Assembly (NCBI RefSeq): GCF_002904345.1
Contig: NZ_PEIH01000005.1
Location: 178,449-242,448 of the forward strand
DNA length: 64,000 bases
From: Bacteroidetes bacterium endosymbiont of Geopemphigus sp.
Lineage (GTDB): Bacteria; Bacteroidota; Bacteroidia; Flavobacteriales; Blattabacteriaceae
Reading direction: 5' to 3'
Below, piece after piece: positions 54,547 through 62,530 of this stretch; the first letter of the stretch is position 1, and each line of letters begins with the position of its first letter. Below the pieces are notes generated by a model, which made no database searches, had not been told where the DNA came from, and saw only the letters and a program-made list of their open reading frames with translations. A program made the translations under genes and the position numbers.

Positions 54547-55378
54547 TTATAACTACTTAAAAATAAATTACCGTTATGCGATCCATTTAATTTTGATGTT
54601 CATTAATTTTGGATTATTATCAACTTTAATCCTGATTTTCTCCTCAAAAATTATTCCTTCTCTGAAATCAGGACCGCTATTACAAATAGTTGGTTATACT
54701 CTTCCATTTTTATTTCTTTTCTGGTATATTTATCTTAAAAATCGTAAAGAATCTGTGCAGTGGAATACGCCATGGAAAACACTTGGATGGAATATTTATG
54801 TAAGCGCTTTTTGCTTGACAATTTTTACAATTGTGTTAAATGAATATATAATTAATATTATACCTAAAGAAGGTCCTCTCCTAGGCCCTCTCTATAGTTG
54901 GTTTGACACAAATATGAAAGAACAATTAGTACATCCAGTTACTTTTTTTATTGCTGCTGTTTTATTAGCGCCTTTTTGTGAGGAATTTTTCTTCAGGGGA
55001 ATTTTGCTTAACGGTCTCTTACGCGAGAATATCTCACCTGTGAAAGCTATTTTATTTTCATCGTTTTTATTTGGAGTCATACATATGAATCCTTGGCAAT
55101 TTATTGGTGCTTTTTCTTTGGGAAACCTTATAGGACTGATATATTTCAGAACACATTCGCTTTTATTGTGTATTCTCTTGCACGCATTAAACAACGGGCT
55201 TATCGTATTTCTCACATTTATTGATAAAGAGGAGAAAATCTCTCAATGGATCCAATCGCATACTTTTATCGGATGGGTGGCGCTTATTCCATTGGCAGTT
55301 GTACTGCGTTTATTTCTTTTCCAGACAAGATTATCTTGGAATCAATGGTCTTTATCACGGGCAGTTCCAATAGACTAA
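54539..55378 (+). CDS. CPBP-family intramembrane metalloprotease
   Basis: CAAX protease and bacteriocin-processing (Abi) family, about 279 residues with seven to eight membrane helices. The three catalytic motifs are intact: CEEFFFRGILLNG (EExxxR, about residue 155), FGVIHMNPWQF (FxxxH) and HALNNGLIVF (HxxxN/D). Its substrate is unknown; relatives process prenylated proteins or peptides in the inner membrane. The start ATG at 54539 overlaps the end of the rlmH remnant; an earlier GTG at 54464 lies within rlmH coding sequence in a shifted frame and is rejected. Confidence 0.88.
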   Translation: MNDYNYLKINYRYAIHLILMFINFGLLSTLILIFSSKIIPSLKSGPLLQIVGYTLPFLFLFWYIYLKNRKESVQWNTPWKTLGWNIYVSAFCLTIFTIVLNEYIINIIPKEGPLLGPLYSWFDTNMKEQLVHPVTFFIAAVLLAPFCEEFFFRGILLNGLLRENISPVKAILFSSFLFGVIHMNPWQFIGAFSLGNLIGLIYFRTHSLLLCILLHALNNGLIVFLTFIDKEEKISQWIQSHTFIGWVALIPLAVVLRLFLFQTRLSWNQWSLSRAVPID

Positions 55379-55906
55379 TCAAAATGCAAATAATTTTAAA
55401 TACAAAATCTCAGGTATTTTTTTAAATTACTCAGGTATAAAAAATATATAACAAAAATTGGACAAACCTATCGAAAGAATATGCGTCTTAAGGAAGAGAA
55501 AATTTTCAAGAATATTCCGAAACCTTATTTAGGGGAAGATCTAAATATAAGAGTTTTATCATCAGCGGACGTTCTGAGAACGTATTCGAAGCGTTATACC
55601 CGAAACGGGAAAAGTAAAAATAGTATTCAAAACCACTAAAGAATTCAAAGAAAATAAAAAACACAGTGCAGAATTCATAGATATTCTTTACCCAAAGAAA
55701 CTCTACGAGAGATGTATTTTTTTAGAAAAGCTCAAATGATATATAAAAACACCTACAGGTCCATATTTTAGGCTATGATGCGATCCTCATCGCATCGGAA
55801 ACTTTAGGTGAGTTAAGCTTAGAGGGGAAAATCACATCAACCACATATACACAGCATTGAAGGTACTTTTAGTTTTTTTACAGATATACTCTAAAAGCTT
55901 TATCTT
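55379..55906. other. Gap with an unidentified decayed frame
   Basis: Plus-strand sequence at about 55480-55740 reads RSKYKSFIISGRSENVFEAL, then VFKTTKEFKENKKHSAEFID and ILYPKKLYERC in different frames, which looks like a former gene of basic character. I cannot name it. A last phrase near 55780 (GYDAILIASETLGELSLEGK) may belong to the same relic. Confidence 0.45.
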
Positions 55907-56824
55907 ATGAAACATGCACAAGTTACCGTGCTTGGCGCACATTCAGCGTTCCCGGCAAAAAACTCGTATCCCACGGCACAAGCGCTACAAATGAAGGGAC
56001 ATCTTTTTCTTATCGATTGTGGGGAGGGCACGCAAAGGCAACTGCGTAAAGCACGCATAAGATTTAGTTCTATAAATCGCATATTTATCTCTCATCTGCA
56101 TGGTGATCATTTTTTTGGCTTAATCGGATTGATTTCTACTTACCAATTGATGGGACGAGAGGCACCTTTATCTATTTATAGCCCCAGAGGATTGAAAAAA
56201 ATTATAGAATTACAACTCGTGTACGCTTGTTATTCTTCTTCTTACCCTATTGAATTTATTGAGTTAAATTCTTTAACGTCTGAAAAAATATGGGAAGACG
56301 ACACCATAAGTGTTCAAACTATACCTTTAAAACATCGAATATATACCAACGGTTTTTTATTTAAAGAAAAGCCAAATCCCAGACGATTGAACGTTCGGGA
56401 GATCAAAAAATATCCTGAAATTACCTACAAGCAATATGTTGCCTTAAAAAATGGAGAAGATCTTTTAAGTAACAATCAAAAGATTGAGAACACCCATCTT
56501 ACCTTAGATCCACCAGAACCCTTATCTTATGCTTTTTGTTCGGATACTTCCTATCACAGGGGGATTGTAGAGGAGATTCAGGGGGTAAATCTGCTATATC
56601 ATGAATCTACCTATCTCGATAGCGAAGCTGAGCGTGCTGCAATTACCGGTCATAGCACAGCAAAACAAGCTGCTATGATTGCCAAAGAGGCACAGGTAAA
56701 AAAATTATTGCTTGGACATTATTCTCAACGCTTTCCGGATATCAAAAAATTTGAACGGGAAGCACAGAAGATCTTCCGTAAAAGCGAAGCTGTAAAAACC
56801 TTAAGAAGGTATCTTATAGAGTGA
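55907..56824 (+). CDS. rnz: Ribonuclease Z
   Basis: Metallo-beta-lactamase endonuclease that trims the 3' end of precursor tRNAs. 305 residues, the bacterial short form. Zinc-binding motif SHLHGDHFFGL (about residues 62-72), the flexible exosite arm region RGLKKIIELQLVYACYSSSY, further ligands in CSDTSYH and STYLDSEAERAAITGHSTAK and LLGHYSQR near the C-terminus are all seen. The start MKHAQVTVLGAHSAFPAKNS is normal for Bacteroidota. ATG start at 55907. Likely needed for maturation of tRNAs lacking an encoded CCA. Confidence 0.95.
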   Translation: MKHAQVTVLGAHSAFPAKNSYPTAQALQMKGHLFLIDCGEGTQRQLRKARIRFSSINRIFISHLHGDHFFGLIGLISTYQLMGREAPLSIYSPRGLKKIIELQLVYACYSSSYPIEFIELNSLTSEKIWEDDTISVQTIPLKHRIYTNGFLFKEKPNPRRLNVREIKKYPEITYKQYVALKNGEDLLSNNQKIENTHLTLDPPEPLSYAFCSDTSYHRGIVEEIQGVNLLYHESTYLDSEAERAAITGHSTAKQAAMIAKEAQVKKLLLGHYSQRFPDIKKFEREAQKIFRKSEAVKTLRRYLIE

Positions 56825-57096
56825 AATTTATAAGTAGCGATAGGTGTTATTACCTTAATATATCTATTTATGAAATTCATATAAAATTATCCTTGTTTCT
56901 GTTGCTCGTATTATCGACGCAATGATAAATATGTTTGATCTCAAATTTTATCGACATGATTTTAAAATTCAGATTATTATACGATTTATTCTAAGACAAA
57001 ATGAGTTATTAGCTTAATAAATCGTTAAATAGCTGGTTTTCCAAAGATACTTTACTATCTGATTAATATTTTTTATTTTTTAATGAATAACATTTT
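56825..57096. other. Short AT-rich spacer
   Basis: Convergent intergenic region between rnz and the MCE gene. I see no gene and no convincing terminator stem. Confidence 0.4.
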
Positions 57097-58074
57097 TTAA
57101 TCTGCATATTTTTTATCAGTTGTAGGATTTATCGATTCATTTTTTTCAGAATAAAGAACTTCCTTCTTCCCGAATACAGAAAAATGAACATAACGCTTTG
57201 GATGCAAACGAAAATCACGTGTAAGCAATTCAAGTTCTTTTGAAAGGCCATTGAGCTGATTGTACAACTGATCATTGCCGGCTAATTTCCCCAAAGTCCC
57301 ATGTCCTTTGTTAATGCCATCGATAAGTTGACTAAGACTTTCTAAAGAACTTTCAAGATGCTGAAAAGTCTCTTGTATAGGAATTTTTTCAATGCGCATA
57401 GCCAATTTCTTATAAGTCTCGGCGGCATCCCCGATGCCCTCAAGGGAATGATTAAGCGTCGATTGGTTTGAGCCCACCATCAGGACAGCTGCGTCAGCCC
57501 CGGATTTAACTGAAGCTAAAGCGCTATTAAGTCCCTTGATCATTTTTTTGATGCCGGAAGCGTTTTCTTCATTGAGAATAACATTGAGCGAAAGAAGCAT
57601 TCTATCCATATTATCAAGCGTTTTTTGAAGTTTTATCTTAATAGGGTCAATGCTATTAGTTAAAGCAGCGATTTGCGAGGGTTTTACAGCAGAAGAAAGT
57701 GTATCCTGATCTATTGCGATTTTTCCCTCGTTTGACATAAGCAAATTCAATTGAGGACCGTCCACCAATCCCGATTCGGTAATCACTACTGTTGATTTTT
57801 TTGAGAACTCAAAATCAGACCATATTCGGAAACCTACTACTAGTTTTCCGGATTTATCCGAGTGAAAAGCAATGCTTTCTACTTTACCTACTTTAAGACC
57901 GTTTACCAGCACAGGACGTGAGGGTTCAAGTCCGGAAACGTCTTCATAAATGGCATAAAAACGACGTCCTTTCTGAAAAAAATCATTACCCTTTAGAAAG
58001 TTGACCAATCCTATGAAAGAAACGATAGCTGCTATAGCTATAAGTGCCGCCTTTATTTGTTTTCCGTATTTCAA
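57097..58074 (-). CDS. mlaD: MlaD-family (MCE domain) lipid transport protein
   Basis: Substrate-binding protein of a lipid ABC transporter moving phospholipids between inner and outer membrane. 325 residues: one N-terminal membrane helix (LIAIAAIVSFIGLVNFL, about 10-26), an MCE domain with YEDVSGLEPSRPVLVNGLKV and GKVESIAFHSDKSGKLVVGF (about 42-115), and a long helical tail (about 150-290) with IKIKLQKTLDNMDRMLLSLN and LEGIGDAAETYKKLAMRIEK. The MlaE and MlaF partners are not in the window. It lies on the same strand as the amidase gene, a pairing often seen in Bacteroidota. Confidence 0.9.
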   Translation of the reverse strand: MKYGKQIKAALIAIAAIVSFIGLVNFLKGNDFFQKGRRFYAIYEDVSGLEPSRPVLVNGLKVGKVESIAFHSDKSGKLVVGFRIWSDFEFSKKSTVVITESGLVDGPQLNLLMSNEGKIAIDQDTLSSAVKPSQIAALTNSIDPIKIKLQKTLDNMDRMLLSLNVILNEENASGIKKMIKGLNSALASVKSGADAAVLMVGSNQSTLNHSLEGIGDAAETYKKLAMRIEKIPIQETFQHLESSLESLSQLIDGINKGHGTLGKLAGNDQLYNQLNGLSKELELLTRDFRLHPKRYVHFSVFGKKEVLYSEKNESINPTTDKKYAD

Positions 58075-58089
58075 AATCTATAGAATGAA

Positions 58090-58399
58090 TACACGAAATT
58101 AATTATTTTCTAGCAAAGCCTCGGTTTGTGTTTTGCTTAAGCAGATCCCATTTTACAGCCAGGATAAAAGCAGAAGAAAAACCTAAATTTCGTGCATGCA
58201 CAAACCACTCTTTAGCTGTTTGTAACTCTGATGAGGTATTTCCGTAGATATACTTATATAAATTCTCTTTTTTATAAAGAGATACAGGCGCAAGCCCTAA
58301 AAAGCAGGATCTACCCCGGAAATCTTTCTCGAAAGGCTTAAAAGCTATATAGTATATACAATACCTAATGGATTTGATGTATTTACCCGATAGCTCTTA
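58090..58399 (-). pseudogene. Cut-off C-terminal domain of the amidase gene
   Basis: Beyond the amidase stop codon other minus-strand frames continue with VEIIESLPDKSYRVNTSN, then KPFEKDFRGRSCFLGLAPVS and LYKKENLYKYIYGNTSSELQ, and TAKEWFVHARNLGFSSAFIL to FARK. This matches the SPOR-like C-terminal domain (FKGLxxVxxYxExGLYKYxYG) that Bacteroidota amidases carry for binding septal peptidoglycan. One frameshift near 58400-58440 and another near 58320 separate it from the catalytic domain. Confidence 0.78.
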
Positions 58400-59245
58400 T
58401 CAGGTAGGCTTTCTATGATTTCCACATAAGAATCGGACTCTTTCTAAAGGAATTATACTAGAAATGCCTGGAGCCTCCGTGTTTTTAGCGTCATAATCAG
58501 ACTTAAATCCGCAAAAGGCCTTATAAATAGCCGAGGCTATCGCCTCCTGACCGGAGGAAGAAGCCAAAAAAGCACCTTCATTTGGATTCGTTATAAAACC
58601 TATCTCGATCAGCACAGAGGGCATAGATACTTCACGATTGACAAAAAGTCCGGCTTGTTTCACTCCCCTGGATTGCCGATGGACTTGTGAAAAATTTTCC
58701 TCAACTTTTTTAGCAAACTCTATACTATTTCTTAAATAAGTGTTCTGAATCAAAGTAAGACCTATGACCGATTGCGGAGAATTAGGATCAAAACCCTGAT
58801 AAGTTTTTTTATAATCAGATTCAAGAAATATTACGGAGTTTTCCCGTTTGGCTACCTCAAAATTATCTCCACTTCGTTGCATACCAAGTACATAAGTCTC
58901 CGTACCTTCAGGAGAGGCGCGTGGGGTAGCGTTGCAATGAATCGAAATAAACAAGTTTGCATGATGTCGATTGGCAATATTTGTCCGCTCCCCTAAAGGG
59001 ATAAATACATCTGTTTTACGCGTATAGATTACTTTCACCTGCGAAGGATAATTTTGCTCTATATACTCACCTACTTTTTTTGCTACTGATAAAGCTATAT
59101 TCTTTTCATAGCCTCCATAGCCATAAGCTCCGGAGTCTTTACCTCCATGACCTGCGTCGATGACTAATACAAAAGACTTCTTTGACTGCGCGGGAGCAAA
59201 AAATGAAACAATAAACAGTAGAAAATAATAAAAGACGTGCTTCAT
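58400..59245 (-). CDS. N-acetylmuramoyl-L-alanine amidase (AmiC type), truncated
   Basis: Zinc amidase of the Amidase_3 family that splits peptidoglycan side chains during cell separation. Signal peptide KHVFYYFLLFIVSFFAPAQS, then the catalytic domain: VLVIDAGHGGKDSGAYG (first His), KNIALSVAKKVGEYI (Glu), LFISIHCNATPRASPEGTET (second His), and SVLIEIGFITNPNEGAFL with the catalytic Glu. All four zinc and catalytic residues appear intact. The frame ends early with VRFLCGNHRKPT; the SPOR-like C-terminal domain lies downstream in other frames. The ATG at 59245 is preferred to TTG 59257. The enzyme may still be active but without septal targeting. Confidence 0.85.
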   Translation of the reverse strand: MKHVFYYFLLFIVSFFAPAQSKKSFVLVIDAGHGGKDSGAYGYGGYEKNIALSVAKKVGEYIEQNYPSQVKVIYTRKTDVFIPLGERTNIANRHHANLFISIHCNATPRASPEGTETYVLGMQRSGDNFEVAKRENSVIFLESDYKKTYQGFDPNSPQSVIGLTLIQNTYLRNSIEFAKKVEENFSQVHRQSRGVKQAGLFVNREVSMPSVLIEIGFITNPNEGAFLASSSGQEAIASAIYKAFCGFKSDYDAKNTEAPGISSIIPLERVRFLCGNHRKPT

Positions 59246-59265
59246 AAGAGAGAGCAATTTTTAAC

Positions 59266-59273
59266 TATTTTTG
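59266..59273 (+). promoter_or_regulatory. -7 promoter element of lptD
   Basis: TATTTTTG fits TAnnTTTG and ends 33 bases before the proposed TTG start of lptD at 59306. If real, translation cannot begin at the frame opening at 59237, which supports the later start. No -33 TTG at the usual spacing. Confidence 0.42.
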
Positions 59274-59305
59274 GGACTAATAGCAGCCTAAAATATCTCA
59301 AAAAC

Positions 59306-61903
59306 TTGTTTAAAAATGTATTGGTAATTATCATTTATTTTTTTTTTATACTCAAGGGGAGTATAGCGAACGCGCAATACTCGCCTATATTTCTTTCCGG
59401 TGATCCGGAGTCTGTAAAAATAACCAAAGATACGTTAAAAGCAGAAAAAGAAACTCCTATCAAAGATACCGTAGAATACGATGCCGATACCCAGGATCAT
59501 GATCTTCTTGAAAAAAAATCTTACCTCATAGGAAACGCCTCAGTGAAGTATACTGATATGAATATATCAGCTAACTATATAGAGATCAACTGGAAAACCG
59601 ACATGATTTACGCACGTGGAAAGCTTAACGTCTTGGGAAAGTCAGAGAGCTCTGCCACCTTAACACAAGCGGGAAAAAAATACGAATACGATAGTTTTTA
59701 TCTAAATTTCAAGACCAAAAAAGGAAATTTCCAAAACATACGAACCGAAGAACAAGAGGGTGTAATTATCTCTAAAAGAGTGTTGCGAAAAAACGATAGC
59801 GTCAACCTAATGCGCGATGCTTTGTATACGACAGATACTTACTTCAAAGATAAAAAAACCGAGGATCCTGATTATTTCCTTAAAGCGCGAAAGATCAAAT
59901 ATTATGATAAACAATCTATTATCACGGGTCCTGTATTTATATATATTTACAAGACACCATTTCCCATACCTTTACCTTTTTCTTACATTCCTTTCTCAGA
60001 AAGGAGTAGCGCCGGATTTATATCACCGCGTTGTGGAGAGAACAACGATCAAGGTTTTTTTATAGAAGATCTAGGTTTTTTTTGGCCCATTTCCGATTAC
60101 TGGCAGGCTAAAATATTCAGTTCATTCTATACCAGTGGAAGCTTGGCGATTCGTTCAATAACAGACTATAAGAAACGTTACAAATACTCCGGGGGGTTCC
60201 AATTCAATTATGATATGCGGATCAATGGTACCAGAGGACTGGATAATTATGGAAAATTTAAAAATTATCAAATACGTTGGAACCATACACAGGATAAAAG
60301 TGCGCATCCGAGTTTAACTTTTTCTTCCAGTATAAATTTCTCAAGTAGCAAGTTCTATAGAGAGGGGCTATCTATAGATAATATAAATAACGGAAAAGTA
60401 TATAATAACAATAGCAATTCAAGTATTAGTTTGGATAAAATATTTGGGAATATTGCCACGATGAAATTGAAAATTGTCGATTTAAGTCAAAATTTTAACA
60501 CGAGAGAAATTAGAGGAGCTTTTCCAAGTTTTACATTGAATGTAAACCGACAAAATCCTTTTTCAAACAAAAACGACAGGTTTTTGCAAAACCTATACAT
60601 CGATTATAATTCTTCAGCTAGCAATAAAATCAAAACTTCGGAAGAATCCTTTTTTAAAAATAAGATGTTTGATAATATGAAGACCGGAATTCATCATGAG
60701 TTAAAATTTGGCAGTACTCTAAAGATATTAAAATACATACGTCTTTCACCAAATATAACCTATGACGAAGTCTGGGACTTACAAAGTATTGAAAAACGCT
60801 GGGATTGGGATGTTAAAGAGAAAAAAGAAACAGAGCAGATACTAGTAAAGAAAGGCTTTAAGAGTTTTCGTACCTTTAGTGTCGGAGCTGAGTTAAACAC
60901 TACGCTCTATGGTTTTATGCGGTTCAAAACCGATACCTTTTTTCAGGCGCTAAGACATAAAGTAGATCCAAAAGTTACTTTCAGATACGCACCAGATTTT
61001 ACAAAACCCTTCTGGGGCTATTATAAAATATATAACGTAGAAAACGCTCAAAAAATACCTTATAGTATTTTTGATAGCTCTTCTTATATAGGTGCGCTTA
61101 GCAACACATCAGGTCGGAAAGTAGAGTTTTCTCTGAATAATAATTTGGAAATGAAGGTAAGAGATGAATCCCAGGTTGGAGGAGTACGTAAAATAACTCT
61201 TCTTGAGCGATTCAATTTTAACACTCATTACAATCTGGATAAAGAAACCTTTAAATGGTCAGATATTGATTTTAGTGGAAACACCTCTTTCACCAAAAAC
61301 ATAAGCACTCAATTTATCGGAAGAATCAATCTCTATAAAACGATAACAGACGTAAAAGGTCCTTCTAAAAAAATCAGAGTTGATAAAATAGGCCCTTTTA
61401 CGATGAAAAATTTCAACTTAAATTTTAGTTATTCCTTAAATAATGAAACTTTTCAAAAAGAGGATTCGAAAAAAAAAGAAGATATTTATAAGAAAAAAGG
61501 CGAAATTCGTTACGAAAAATTTGTCTTTGACAAAGATAATTATGCCCATTACTCTCTACCTTGGAGCTTAAATACAAGCATAAGCTACAATTATGATAGA
61601 TCTTACGTAAGTGATATCCGTACCCACAGGGCAGAGCTGCGATTCGATGGAAAGCTATCACCTACACCTTATTGGAAAATTACATTTGATGGTTATTATG
61701 ATTTGATGGGTCAAAAAATCACTCGATTAAATTTAAAATTTGAAAGAGATCTGAGAAGTTTTTCAATGAATTTTAACTGGACTCCCGTTTCTTCTGGTTT
61801 TGGATCTACATGGAATTTTTTTATAGGAATAAAAGCCAACGTTCTTAAAGATTTAAAGTTTGATAAAAAAGAATCCTTCTCAAGATCGATGGATGATTTC
61901 TAA
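59306..61903 (+). CDS. lptD: LPS-assembly outer-membrane protein LptD
   Basis: Outer-membrane translocon that inserts LPS into the outer leaflet with LptE. About 865 residues. Signal peptide FKNVLVIIIYFFFILKGSIA then NAQYSPIF. The N-terminal OstA-like beta-jellyroll is at about 35-190 (KKSYLIGNASVKYTDMNISA and YIEINWKTDMIYARGKLNVL). The barrel begins with the conserved PFPIPLPFSYIPFSERSSAG and FISPRCGENNDQGFF, followed by many amphipathic strands to the C-terminus. No ATG fits; TTG at 59306 starts the signal peptide, while an upstream TTG-like opening at 59237 gives a poor leader. It is divergent from the amidase gene and indicates that LPS export is retained. Confidence 0.92.
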   Translation: MFKNVLVIIIYFFFILKGSIANAQYSPIFLSGDPESVKITKDTLKAEKETPIKDTVEYDADTQDHDLLEKKSYLIGNASVKYTDMNISANYIEINWKTDMIYARGKLNVLGKSESSATLTQAGKKYEYDSFYLNFKTKKGNFQNIRTEEQEGVIISKRVLRKNDSVNLMRDALYTTDTYFKDKKTEDPDYFLKARKIKYYDKQSIITGPVFIYIYKTPFPIPLPFSYIPFSERSSAGFISPRCGENNDQGFFIEDLGFFWPISDYWQAKIFSSFYTSGSLAIRSITDYKKRYKYSGGFQFNYDMRINGTRGLDNYGKFKNYQIRWNHTQDKSAHPSLTFSSSINFSSSKFYREGLSIDNINNGKVYNNNSNSSISLDKIFGNIATMKLKIVDLSQNFNTREIRGAFPSFTLNVNRQNPFSNKNDRFLQNLYIDYNSSASNKIKTSEESFFKNKMFDNMKTGIHHELKFGSTLKILKYIRLSPNITYDEVWDLQSIEKRWDWDVKEKKETEQILVKKGFKSFRTFSVGAELNTTLYGFMRFKTDTFFQALRHKVDPKVTFRYAPDFTKPFWGYYKIYNVENAQKIPYSIFDSSSYIGALSNTSGRKVEFSLNNNLEMKVRDESQVGGVRKITLLERFNFNTHYNLDKETFKWSDIDFSGNTSFTKNISTQFIGRINLYKTITDVKGPSKKIRVDKIGPFTMKNFNLNFSYSLNNETFQKEDSKKKEDIYKKKGEIRYEKFVFDKDNYAHYSLPWSLNTSISYNYDRSYVSDIRTHRAELRFDGKLSPTPYWKITFDGYYDLMGQKITRLNLKFERDLRSFSMNFNWTPVSSGFGSTWNFFIGIKANVLKDLKFDKKESFSRSMDDF

Positions 61904-62015
61904 ATGAATAATAGTACTTAGTTTTTTTGCGTAAAAAAAAGGTTTGAAAAAAATCTTATAGTGTAATATTTCACGAACTTTTGAAAAAAAAATATCCCTT
62001 AAAAAATAGGCTTTT

Positions 62016-62044
62016 TTTGACTATTTTAGTTTTACTTATATTTG
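62016..62044 (+). promoter_or_regulatory. Promoter of ridA (TTTG-N17-TATATTTG)
   Basis: TTTG at 62016-62019 and TATATTTG at 62037-62044 are separated by 17 bases, a full match to the Bacteroidota -33/-7 promoter pattern. The transcript would start near 62051, 22 bases before the ridA ATG. It is the best promoter match I found in the window. Confidence 0.62.
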
Positions 62045-62072
62045 TTAGACCACACCATAAAGAAGATTTTTC

Positions 62073-62477
62073 ATGAAAAAAATTATTTCCCCAACGAATG
62101 CCCCCAAACCTATAGGTCCTTACAGCGGAGCGATCTTAGTTGAGGGTTTTTTATACGTTTCGGGCCAAATACCAGTAGATCCTTCCAGCGGGAAAATTGT
62201 ATCGGATAATATAAAAGATCAAACACTACAGGTGATGAAAAACCTTAAATACTATCTTCAGTGCGCAGAAATGAATTTTGAAAATGTAATAAAAACTTCA
62301 ATCTTTATAAAAGATATGAATGATTTTTCTAAGATTAATGAGGTGTACGGAAATTTTTTCAATGAAAGCAATTATCCAGCAAGAGAAACGATAGAGGTAT
62401 CTCGTCTTCCAAAAGACGCACACGTAGAGATTTCACTTATTGCTCATTCCTCGAAGGCTAAAAATACAACCTCCTAA
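62073..62477 (+). CDS. ridA: RidA family enamine/imine deaminase
   Basis: Hydrolyses reactive enamines and imines made by PLP enzymes such as threonine dehydratase, preventing damage to other PLP enzymes. 134 residues, homotrimer fold. Typical tracts: IISPTNAPKPIGPYSGAILV, LYVSGQIPVDPSSGKIV, IKTSIFIKDMNDFSKINEVY with GNFFNESNYPARETIEVSRL; the active-site Arg is in PARETIEV and the C-terminal acidic residue in DAHVEISLIAHS. It follows lptD and has its own strong promoter; the rel/spoT gene follows after 53 bases and may share it. Confidence 0.93.
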   Translation: MKKIISPTNAPKPIGPYSGAILVEGFLYVSGQIPVDPSSGKIVSDNIKDQTLQVMKNLKYYLQCAEMNFENVIKTSIFIKDMNDFSKINEVYGNFFNESNYPARETIEVSRLPKDAHVEISLIAHSSKAKNTTS

Positions 62478-62530
62478 AAAAATTTCATTCGAATGAAAAT
62501 ACTATTTATTTTTCAAAGGAGTGGTAAAAT

